A stretch of DNA of 6,554 nt from positions 1 to 6,554 of the forward strand of contig CAZFCK010000256.1 of assembly GCA_964517355.1 (NCBI GenBank), in the 5' to 3' direction. Under the pieces are notes generated by a model. That model searched no databases. It was not told where the DNA came from and saw only the letters and a list, made by a program, of their open reading frames with translations. The position numbers and the translations under genes are program-made. The stretch is from CAZFCK01 sp964517355 (GTDB lineage: Bacteria; Desulfobacterota; Desulfovibrionia; Desulfovibrionales; Desulfovibrionaceae). Shown piece by piece: positions 1-6,497 of the stretch (position 1 is its first letter; the number at the start of each line of letters is the position of its first letter).

Positions 1-228
1 AAGAGGTTTTCCCCTCGGAAAAACAAGTCCTTCCCACATTGCGGAGCTAACGGCACAGCCACATTTATTTTATACACATTTTTCGGAGGGAAACCTTTCT
101 GAAAAGCGGCATGCGTCGAGTTCGGTCGTTGCGGGCCTTACGAAGGCGGCTACTGGATGAAGATTTCCCCTCGGAGAATCACTTTATTCCGCCGGAAGGC
201 GATGCTTTCACGAAACGGCTGTCACGTC
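1..228. other. Non-coding 3' flank of the PAS-GGDEF-EAL gene
   Basis: I see no convincing gene here. Open frames that enter this stretch have no ribosome binding site and run on antisense to the EAL domain. The stretch is visibly more AT-rich than the coding DNA around 60-100. On the minus strand it lies just downstream of the PAS-GGDEF-EAL stop codon, so a transcription end would be expected here. I find no GC-rich stem followed by a T-run. What stands out instead is a three-copy motif family, listed separately, and a small GCCTT/AAGGC hairpin at 135-147. Confidence 0.7.
5..95. repeat. Imperfect long-arm inverted repeat with a third copy at 164-176
   Basis: The left arm (5-23) reads GGTTTTCCCCTCGGAAAAA. 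The right arm (79-95) reads TTTTTCGGAGGGAAACC. The reverse complement of the right arm matches the left arm apart from two single-base gaps and one mismatch. The intervening segment is about 55 bases. A third copy, TTTCCCCTCGGAG, lies at 164-176 in the same orientation as the left arm and shares a 12-base identity with 8-19. The central inverted copy could therefore pair with either outer copy, but not both. The role is unknown: it may be an RNA structure at the 3' end of the minus-strand transcript, or a dispersed intergenic repeat. Confidence 0.55.
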
Positions 229-2859
229 TCACGTCAGAATATGCCTCAAGGCCTCCTTGTCCGTGGCTCCATAGGCCCGGATTATCTCGCGAGCCTTGCT
301 CATATCAACCGGGTGTGAAAAGTAGAAGCCCTGCGCGTATTCACAGCCCAGGGCCAGCAGGGTCTGCTGCTGGAGTTTATTTTCCACCCCTTCCGCCACG
401 ACATCGAGCCCCAGTGTGTGGGCAAGATCGATTATCGCCTTGATGATTTCAATATTTTCCGGGGCGGACTCCATCATGCGCACGAAGCTGATGTCTATCT
501 TCAAATTGTCCAGGGGAAAACGTTGCAGATAGGCCAAGGAGGAGTATCCGGTGCCGAAGTCGTCTATGGAAAGGGTCACGCCGAGGCTTTTAAGGCGTTG
601 CAACTTTTCCGCGGCCAGCTCAGGATTTTCCATGACCGTGGTTTCCGTGATTTCCAGCTTCAATCGCTCGGGGGGCAATTCGTACTCCTGCAAGGCCCGT
701 TTCACCACGTCCACCAATCCCGGCTGAGAAAACTGCTTGCCGGAAATGTTCACGGAAAGAAACAGGTCCGCGCTGCCGGGAAACTCCCGGCGCCAGGAGG
801 CCAAGGCCTTGCACCCCTGCTCCAATACCCAGACGCCGATATCTATAATGAGGCCGGTCTCCTCAGCCATGGGAATAAACACCGCGGGAGAAACAAGCCC
901 TTTTTCAGGATGCTGCCAGCGCAGCAAGGCCTCGAAGCCGAGCAACCGTTCATCCGCAAGGGACACTATGGGCTGATAGGTGAGGTAAAACTCCTCCTTG
1001 GTGATGCCGCGCCGCAAATCGTTTTCCAAGTGCATCAGCTTTTTGACGTGCTCAAGCATGGAGGCGTTGAAAATCTTGAACCGGTCGCGTCCGGCTTCCT
1101 TGGCGTGATACATGGCGATATTGGCGTTGCGCAACAAATCATCGGGCTTGCTGTAATCCGCGGGGCTCAAAACCACGCCCATGCTTACCGTGATCTGCAC
1201 CTCTTTGCCGTCAATAAGATACACTTCGCGCAATTTGTCGAAAATTCGTTTAACAATCTGCACAGCCTCGCGCGGTGATGCAAGTTCCTCCAGAAACAGC
1301 ACAAATTCGTCGCCGCTGAAGCGCGCCACAGTGTCCAAATGGCGCACGCAGGCAAGCAGGCGGCTGCTCACTTCGCGCAGCAGCTTGTCGCCGAAGACGT
1401 GCCCGAGGCTTTCGTTGATCACTTTAAAACGATCGAGCCCCATGAAGACCACCGCGTAAAAATAATCCTTTCGCCGTTTGGCGCGCTGCAGGCCCTGGAG
1501 AATGCGGTCCATGCACAATAAGCGGTTGCCGATGCCGGTAAGCGGGTCGTGCAGTGTCTGATGCTCCAGCTGCGCTTCCACGGCTTTTCGCTTCGTAATG
1601 TCGCGCAGACTGCAGCGCAGTCCCATGGAGTTCCCTATCTCGTCGACAACGGGTTGGCTGGTCTGGCAGACCCAGCGCGGCCTGCCGTCTTCATGAAAAA
1701 TGCGGAAGTCCATATAATCGCGGACAGAATCTTTCGCCTCTTGCATGTGCTTCTGCCAAAGGGGCAAGTCTTCGGGGTGGATCAGCTGCGAAAAAAAGCC
1801 GGTGCAATGCGTCACCTCATTTAAGTCGTACCCGGTCAACCGCGTGCATGAAGGGCTGGCGTAGAGCATGGTATCACCGGGGCCTATCCAGATTTCGCAG
1901 TCATTCGTGTACTCGGCTATGGTGCGAAACCGTTTTTCAGACGCTCGCAAGCGCTCCATTTCATGCACACGCGGGGTCATCTCGCGCAAGGCGACCGAAT
2001 GCGCGGCAATCCCCCCCCAGGTGATACGGGCCACGCGCATTTCGAAAACACGCGGCTCCTGCCCTGAGAGAAACGTGTCTATCACAGCCGGAGCATCGCC
2101 GGTCAGCGGCACGCCAAACACCGCGGCGCGCGTGCCGCCACGCTCGTTGTGATAAACCTTGCGCATGGCCTCATTGCCCAACAGCAGCCGGCCCGCCCCA
2201 TCCACTACAAGCAAGGGGTCGGCATGCTTTTCGACCAAGACGCCCAAGCGTTCCTTCTCCAACCGTAAGGAACGTTCAACTTCTTTGCGCAATTGTATGT
2301 CCCGCGCCGCGCACACCAGCCCCTGCGCGCCGCCTCCGGCCAGCAACGGCCTGCAGGAGATCTCCATCCACACGGCACTCCCGTCGCTACGGCGAAATTC
2401 CAGCTCAAGGGGCGAAGGCCGCTCATCCGTGCCCAGCAACGTTGCGGCGTCACAGTCCATAAGAGTTTTCAGGACACCCTGCGAACGCTGCGTACACAAA
2501 CGTTCCAACGGCAGCGTCATGAAAACCTCGGGCGCGTATCCCAGAAACCGTTCAACAGCGCCATTGACAAAACGCACGCGCCCCTGCGCGTCAAACTGCC
2601 AAATCACATCCGCGGATTGTTCCAGAAGTTCACGCCGTTCCCCGGCCTGTTCCAACTCTCGTTGGCATTGCTTGAGGCGCGCAATAACCAGGGCGCACAG
2701 CAGAGCGATAACCAGGGAAAGCACGGCAAAAAAAGCAAAACCGACGCGAAGTTGTAAAAGGGGCGTTACCGATGCGGCGTGAAGATGCAGAGGAAATGCC
2801 ACCATGAGCGGCAATGACAAAAAAACCCTGTAGATGAACACTGCTTTCGTTCGAGGCAT
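229..2859 (-). CDS. Membrane-anchored PAS/GGDEF/EAL protein, probable c-di-GMP phosphodiesterase
   Basis: Predicted 876-residue inner-membrane signalling protein whose EAL domain would hydrolyse c-di-GMP to pGpG. Two hydrophobic segments (about 8-28 and 38-60) flank a very short periplasmic loop, with Arg/Lys on the cytoplasmic sides. PAS-like domains follow at about 75-190, 203-295 (weakest) and 307-425, joined by charged helical linkers. GGDEF spans about 432-600 and EAL about 620-865. The GGDEF signature is SGDEF (515-519), and Gly474 sits where FxDLDRFK normally has its first metal-binding Asp. The I-site RxxD (Arg506, Asp509) is kept. The EAL domain has E643-A-L, N704, E736, D766-D767, K787, E823 and Q843, the full catalytic set. 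Cyclase activity is therefore doubtful and phosphodiesterase activity likely. The start is uncertain: I prefer ATG at 2857-2859, but an in-frame TTG at 2911-2913 would add 18 residues, and neither has a good Shine-Dalgarno. The stop is TGA at 229-231. The PAS ligand cannot be told. Confidence 0.93.
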   Translation of the reverse strand: MPRTKAVFIYRVFLSLPLMVAFPLHLHAASVTPLLQLRVGFAFFAVLSLVIALLCALVIARLKQCQRELEQAGERRELLEQSADVIWQFDAQGRVRFVNGAVERFLGYAPEVFMTLPLERLCTQRSQGVLKTLMDCDAATLLGTDERPSPLELEFRRSDGSAVWMEISCRPLLAGGGAQGLVCAARDIQLRKEVERSLRLEKERLGVLVEKHADPLLVVDGAGRLLLGNEAMRKVYHNERGGTRAAVFGVPLTGDAPAVIDTFLSGQEPRVFEMRVARITWGGIAAHSVALREMTPRVHEMERLRASEKRFRTIAEYTNDCEIWIGPGDTMLYASPSCTRLTGYDLNEVTHCTGFFSQLIHPEDLPLWQKHMQEAKDSVRDYMDFRIFHEDGRPRWVCQTSQPVVDEIGNSMGLRCSLRDITKRKAVEAQLEHQTLHDPLTGIGNRLLCMDRILQGLQRAKRRKDYFYAVVFMGLDRFKVINESLGHVFGDKLLREVSSRLLACVRHLDTVARFSGDEFVLFLEELASPREAVQIVKRIFDKLREVYLIDGKEVQITVSMGVVLSPADYSKPDDLLRNANIAMYHAKEAGRDRFKIFNASMLEHVKKLMHLENDLRRGITKEEFYLTYQPIVSLADERLLGFEALLRWQHPEKGLVSPAVFIPMAEETGLIIDIGVWVLEQGCKALASWRREFPGSADLFLSVNISGKQFSQPGLVDVVKRALQEYELPPERLKLEITETTVMENPELAAEKLQRLKSLGVTLSIDDFGTGYSSLAYLQRFPLDNLKIDISFVRMMESAPENIEIIKAIIDLAHTLGLDVVAEGVENKLQQQTLLALGCEYAQGFYFSHPVDMSKAREIIRAYGATDKEALRHILT

Positions 2860-2919
2860 CCCGATCCCGTTCGGCACCGCGTTTGCGAGAAAGGACAAGC
2901 GTACTTGCCCCAACTATGA

Positions 2920-2943
2920 AAATTCAACCCATCCGTTGAATTT
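2920..2943. promoter_or_regulatory. Perfect 9-bp inverted repeat, possible operator
   Basis: The arms AAATTCAAC (2920-2928) and GTTGAATTT (2935-2943) are exact reverse complements around a 6-base centre, CCATCC. The site lies about 60 bases upstream of the preferred ATG of the PAS-GGDEF-EAL gene and only 6 bases upstream of the alternative TTG. It would therefore fall in the leader or at the promoter of that gene. The AT-rich arms and two-fold symmetry suggest a dimeric regulator site. An RNA hairpin in the minus-strand leader is the alternative. The binding protein is unknown. Confidence 0.5.
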
Positions 2944-3003
2944 ACTTACTCTCTCACTCAAAGGCTGCCCTTTTATTTCCTAAAGAAGTCTCATACCCTA
3001 CTC

Positions 3004-3032
3004 ATACTACCTTAAGTGCCATACCTGTGCAA
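3004..3032 (-). promoter_or_regulatory. Candidate sigma-70-like promoter for the PAS-GGDEF-EAL gene
   Basis: Read on the minus strand, TTGCAC (3027-3032) and TAGTAT (3004-3009) are separated by exactly 17 bases. They match the -35 and -10 consensus at 3 and 4 of 6 positions. Transcription would start near 2997 and give a leader of about 140 bases. The -35 element overlaps the dyad at 3026-3040, so a protein bound there could block or help the polymerase. The match is weak and rests mainly on spacing. Confidence 0.28.
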
Positions 3033-3040
3033 TGCGCACA
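3026..3040. promoter_or_regulatory. Short dyad TGTGC/GCACA, possible operator
   Basis: TGTGC (3026-3030) and GCACA (3036-3040) are exact reverse complements around AATGC. The half-sites faintly resemble those of the Crp/Fnr family, but the 5-base spacer and the C/G inner bases differ from the TGTGA-N6-TCACA consensus, so no regulator is assigned. It overlaps the candidate -35 of the minus-strand gene. Confidence 0.3.
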
Positions 3041-3059
3041 TGACCACCTTCCTAATATA

Positions 3060-3076
3060 CAAGAACTATATTCTTG
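3060..3076. promoter_or_regulatory. Short dyad CAAGAA/TTCTTG, possible operator
   Basis: CAAGAA (3060-3065) and TTCTTG (3071-3076) are exact reverse complements around CTATA, inside the most AT-rich part of the intergenic region. The centre contains -10-like hexamers on both strands: TATATT at 3067-3072 on plus and TATAGT at 3065-3070 on minus. Neither has a matching -35 at normal spacing. It may be an operator or part of a promoter; no regulator can be named. Confidence 0.35.
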
Positions 3077-3212
3077 ATTTCCTGCGCCACGGGCCGGGGC
3101 ATTGGCTTCCCCTCACCTTTCTGCTAGGTAAGGCGAAAAACGTGACGCCTGATCATTACGGCGGACACACCGGCGGCTATGCATCGCGGCGAAGCGGGTA
3201 CGCCGGGTCTCG

Positions 3213-3241
3213 TTCTGAAAACTCGCCTTTACGCGGATAAT
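3213..3241 (+). promoter_or_regulatory. Weak candidate promoter for the nuclease-helicase gene
   Basis: GATAAT (3236-3241) matches the -10 consensus at five of six positions. The hexamer 17 bases upstream, TTCTGA (3213-3218), matches the -35 consensus at only three. Transcription would start near 3248, leaving a leader of about 55 bases before the ATG. A start farther upstream, in the AT-rich 3050-3080 segment, is equally possible. Confidence 0.25.
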
Positions 3242-3289
3242 TGCGGCAAGCGCGTCACGCAGCCATACAGAACCAGGAGCCCACACGAG

Positions 3290-3295
3290 AGAGGA
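3290..3295 (+). promoter_or_regulatory. Ribosome binding site that fixes the helicase start
   Basis: AGAGGA, within the purine run GAGAGAGGA (3287-3295), ends six bases before ATG at 3302-3304. The frame stays open upstream to an ATG at 3179, but that start has no comparable site. The upstream residues also look non-conserved, whereas the PHP motif begins right after the Met at 3302. This site therefore decides the start. Confidence 0.75.
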
Positions 3296-3301
3296 CCCCC
3301 C

Positions 3302-6300
3302 ATGGAGCAATTCCGAGCGGACTTACACATCCACTCACGCTATTCTCGCGCCACCAGCAAAGGCCTCACACCGCAACTGCTGGCCCTGTGGGCTCGCGTC
3401 AAGGGTCTCGACGTCATCGGCACCGGCGATTTCACGCATCCCGGCTGGATCGGCGAACTGGAACAATCCCTGGTGGTGGACCGCCGCAGCGGCCTGTACA
3501 TGCTGGCCGACACTCCGCGCATCGAGCGCGTCGTGCCCTGGCTCGAAGGCTATACGCTCTCAGGCCGCACCCGGTTCATACTGCAAACGGAAATCAGCTC
3601 CATCTACAAAAAAGACGGCAAGGTAAGAAAAGTACACAACCTCGTGTACATGCCCTCCCTTGAAAAGGCTCGCGACTTTTCAAGGCGCCTGGCTAAAGTG
3701 GGCAATCTGGAGTCCGACGGCCGCCCCATCCTGGGGCTCGATTCACGCCATCTGCTCGAAATGGTGCTTGAAACGGACCCCCTGGCCTTTTTGGTGCCGG
3801 CGCACATCTGGACGCCCTGGTTCTCCCTGTTCGGCTCCAAATCCGGCTTCGACAGCATCGAGGAATGCTTCGGCGACCTATCCAAACACATCTTCGCCCT
3901 GGAGACCGGCCTGTCCTCCGACCCGGAAATGAACTGGACCATCAGCGCCCTGGACAACTACAGTCTGATCTCCAATTCCGACGCCCATTCAGCGGAAAAA
4001 CTGGGACGCGAGGCCAACCGTTTTTCCGGTGAGATTTCCTACGAAGGCATCTATCACGCCCTGCGCGGCGAGGCGCTGGGGCACAAATTTCTCGGCACCA
4101 TCGAATTTTTCCCCGAAGAGGGCAAATATCACCTCGACGGCCACCGCAAATGCGGCGTGGTGCTTGAACCCCGCGAAACGTTGGCACGAGGCGGCCTGTG
4201 CCCGGTCTGCGGCAAACCCCTCACATTGGGCGTCCTGCACCGGGTCATGGACCTCGCCGACAGGGAAACGCCCCAGCAGCCGGACAAGCAGCCCGGTTTC
4301 GTGTCCCTGGTGCCCCTGCCCGAACTCATTTCGGAAATCGTGGGCACCGGCCCCGGCACCAAAAAGGTGCAGGCCTATTACGCCAAACTCATGCAGCGCT
4401 TCGGTTCGGAAATGTGCGTCCTGTTCGAAGCGCCGCTGGAAGAATTGCATAACGTATCGCCGCTCCTGGCGGAAGGCGTGGACCGCATGCGCAAAGAGGA
4501 AGTGCTGCGCGAACCGGGCTTCGACGGCCAATACGGCGCCGTGCGCGTCTTCACAAAGCGGGAGCGCGATGAATTTTCAAAAGGCGGGCTGCTGCACGGC
4601 CTGCGCATGCCCACTCCCGAGACCGCTGAACGCCAAAAGGAAGAGGTCGCCGAACCACAACCTAGCACCGCGCCTCCTCCCCAGGCGTCCGGAACGCCCA
4701 ACCAGGAGCAGCAAACCGCCATACAGGCCGGACCAGGGCCGGTGCTCGTCGTGGCCGGACCGGGCACGGGCAAAACCCATACGCTCATCAACCGCATCGC
4801 CTGGCTGGTGGAGCAAGGAGAAAACCCCCGGCACATCCTGGCCGTGACCTTCACCAGACGCGCCGCCCAGGAACTGCAAGACCGGCTGCTGCACATTCTG
4901 GCGCACACACGGGGGCAAAACGTCTCCCTGCCGCGGGCCGACACGCTCCACGCCCTGGCCTTCGACTACTGGACCGCGGCCTACGACGAAGCGCCCACCC
5001 TGCTCTCCGAGGAAAGCGCGTTCCGCGCCTTTCGCGAAGCCAACGCGGAGCAGCCCATCAGCAGACTGCGCCCCATCTGGAAGCGTATCGCGCGCAAACG
5101 CGAATGCATGGCCTCGCTGGAACCGGACCGGGATCTGTTCCACAACTACACAAAACTCAAGGAATCGTGGAATCTTGCCGATTTCACCGACCTTTTGGTT
5201 TTCTGGCTGGAGCAGATCAACAACAACATCTACACCTGCCCCTACACGCATGTGCTGGTGGACGAGGTGCAGGATTTTTCAGCCCTGCAACTCGCCGTGG
5301 TCCAGGCGCTTCTACCCAAAGCGAGCGCCGAGGGGGCCGGCGGCGAGGGACTCTTCGCCATCGGCGACCCGAAACAGTCCATCTACGCTTTTCGCGGCGC
5401 TCTGGCCGAGGTGCGGGAGGCGCTTTCGCAGTCCTGGCCGCACTTGCAGACCATCACCCTGGCGGCCAACTACCGTTCTCCCCAGGCCGTGCTCGACGCG
5501 GCGGCGGCGCTTTTCTCAGGGCGTCCCGACCAGCCCCGCTTGCAGGCCCATGCGGAACTGCCCGCCACGGTGCGGCTCTTCCACGCGCCCAGCGACGGCA
5601 GCGAGGCCTCCTGGCTGGCGGAGCGCATCCGCTGGTGTATCGGCGGCACCAGCCACTCCCTTGCGGACGGCGGCGCCGACGCCAAAATCTCGGACGATCC
5701 GGATTTGCGCGGCAGCATGAGTCCGGGCGATATCGCCGTTCTGGTACGGTTCCGCTCCCTGGTGCGTCCCGTGCAACGCGCTCTGGAGCGTCTCGGCCTG
5801 CCCTGTTCCGCCCCGGAAGAGGAAGCGTTTTGGAACGACTCCCGCGTCCAGGCCATTCTTCAAGCGGCCGGCGCGTTTCTGGGCATCACGCCGGGGCAGG
5901 AGGCCCAGGACATATCCTGCCCCGACCATGTGCTGACCAGGGGTCCTGTGGCGGTCGAAGCCTATATGCAGGACATGCCGCCCTTTGACAAACTTTTCTG
6001 GGAAAGCCGCGCCTTCAGGCAACTGGTCAAGGCTTTTGACGAGCACGGGGGGTGGCCGGCCCTGCTCAATTGGGTGCATTTGCAAAGCAGCGTGGAACAA
6101 GCCGGGCAACGGAGCGAACGCATCCGCATCATGACCCTGCACGCGGCCAAAGGCCTGGAATTCGAGGCGGTGTTCCTGCCCGCCCTGGAAGACGGCATTC
6201 TGCCGTTCGCGGGCGCGTCCTTCCTGAGCGGCACCAAGGCCAACGGCGCCGAGCAAGCGGCATGGTCCCCGGATTTCGATCTGGAAGAGGAACGACGCTT

Positions 6301-6490
6301 GTTCTACGTGGGCATGACGCGCGCCAAACGCGCCCTGTACCTGAGCCACGCGGCCAGGCGCACCCTTTTCGGCAAGGAACTCAGGCTGCAACCTTCGCGC
6401 TTTCTGCAATTGCTGCCGGAGAATTTGCTCCAGCGCTCCACCCTGAAAAGCCACACCAGACGCACGGCGCAACAACTGCGTCTGGCCTGA
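3302..6490 (+). CDS. Endonuclease Q-like PHP nuclease fused to UvrD-type (SF1A) helicase
   Basis: Cytosolic 1062-residue protein, probably for DNA repair. Residues 1-420 resemble endonuclease Q, which in studied archaeal and Bacillus members incises DNA 5' of uracil, hypoxanthine, xanthine or an abasic site. All nine usual PHP metal ligands have candidates: H9, H11, D43, H46, E97, H112, H168, D227, H229. A zinc knuckle follows (C284, C300, C303, with H281 or H313 as possible fourth ligand), then a C-terminal region ending in the EPGFDGQYG motif (404-412). A linker rich in Pro, Ala, Glu and Gln (about 437-466) leads to the helicase: Q-motif at 467-473, Walker A AGPGTGKT (485-492), Ia TFTRRAAQE (516-524), II VDEVQD (653-658), III GDPKQSIYAFRG (688-699), IV NYRS (723-726), V TLHAAKGLEF (945-954) and VI FYVGMTRAK (1001-1009). 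The helicase half, about 600 residues, is shorter than E. coli UvrD (720), probably in domain 2B. No extra C-terminal nuclease is seen. Helicase identity is near certain; substrate specificity of the nuclease is inferred. Confidence 0.95.
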   Translation: MEQFRADLHIHSRYSRATSKGLTPQLLALWARVKGLDVIGTGDFTHPGWIGELEQSLVVDRRSGLYMLADTPRIERVVPWLEGYTLSGRTRFILQTEISSIYKKDGKVRKVHNLVYMPSLEKARDFSRRLAKVGNLESDGRPILGLDSRHLLEMVLETDPLAFLVPAHIWTPWFSLFGSKSGFDSIEECFGDLSKHIFALETGLSSDPEMNWTISALDNYSLISNSDAHSAEKLGREANRFSGEISYEGIYHALRGEALGHKFLGTIEFFPEEGKYHLDGHRKCGVVLEPRETLARGGLCPVCGKPLTLGVLHRVMDLADRETPQQPDKQPGFVSLVPLPELISEIVGTGPGTKKVQAYYAKLMQRFGSEMCVLFEAPLEELHNVSPLLAEGVDRMRKEEVLREPGFDGQYGAVRVFTKRERDEFSKGGLLHGLRMPTPETAERQKEEVAEPQPSTAPPPQASGTPNQEQQTAIQAGPGPVLVVAGPGTGKTHTLINRIAWLVEQGENPRHILAVTFTRRAAQELQDRLLHILAHTRGQNVSLPRADTLHALAFDYWTAAYDEAPTLLSEESAFRAFREANAEQPISRLRPIWKRIARKRECMASLEPDRDLFHNYTKLKESWNLADFTDLLVFWLEQINNNIYTCPYTHVLVDEVQDFSALQLAVVQALLPKASAEGAGGEGLFAIGDPKQSIYAFRGALAEVREALSQSWPHLQTITLAANYRSPQAVLDAAAALFSGRPDQPRLQAHAELPATVRLFHAPSDGSEASWLAERIRWCIGGTSHSLADGGADAKISDDPDLRGSMSPGDIAVLVRFRSLVRPVQRALERLGLPCSAPEEEAFWNDSRVQAILQAAGAFLGITPGQEAQDISCPDHVLTRGPVAVEAYMQDMPPFDKLFWESRAFRQLVKAFDEHGGWPALLNWVHLQSSVEQAGQRSERIRIMTLHAAKGLEFEAVFLPALEDGILPFAGASFLSGTKANGAEQAAWSPDFDLEEERRLFYVGMTRAKRALYLSHAARRTLFGKELRLQPSRFLQLLPENLLQRSTLKSHTRRTAQQLRLA

Positions 6491-6497
6491 TCAACGC

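Larger units (their letters stand above)
2860..3301. other. Divergent intergenic control region
   Basis: This 442-base gap separates two head-to-head genes and must carry both promoters unless one gene is transcribed from elsewhere. It is AT-richer than the genes from about 2915 to 3080 and GC-rich from about 3085 to the helicase start. It contains three perfect dyads (2920-2943, 3026-3040, 3060-3076), a heptamer CTCATAC repeated 11 bases apart (2990-2996 and 3001-3007), and weak sigma-70-like hexamers. Short open frames here (for example 3016-3240 from GTG) have no ribosome binding site or recognisable protein features and are not called. A weaker stem, CGGCG/CGCCG at 3187-3205, lies in the presumed helicase leader. 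Confidence 0.65.

Noticed and set aside
135..147. GCCTT-ACG-AAGGC hairpin as terminator of the PAS-GGDEF-EAL gene
   Set aside because: The stem is only five base pairs and no T-run follows on either strand.
418..1278. Long plus-strand open frame of 286 codons
   Set aside because: Antisense to the EAL and GGDEF domains, whose conserved motifs prove the minus strand is coding. No ribosome binding site and no recognisable domains.
3009..3024. TGGCAC on the minus strand resembling the -24 element of a sigma-54 promoter
   Set aside because: The -12 element (TTGC at the required spacing) is absent; the bases there read GTAG.
3016..3240. 74-codon plus-strand frame starting at GTG in the intergenic region
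   Set aside because: No Shine-Dalgarno and atypical composition; it spans the operator-like dyads and candidate promoter elements. It would end 61 bases before the helicase start.
3179..3301. N-terminal extension of the helicase gene from ATG at 3179
   Set aside because: The ATG at 3302 has a clear ribosome binding site and begins right at the PHP motif. The 41 extra residues look like translated leader.
5516..6475. Long minus-strand open frame of 319 codons
   Set aside because: Antisense to helicase motifs III-VI. It is a by-product of GC-rich codon use and has no domain signature.
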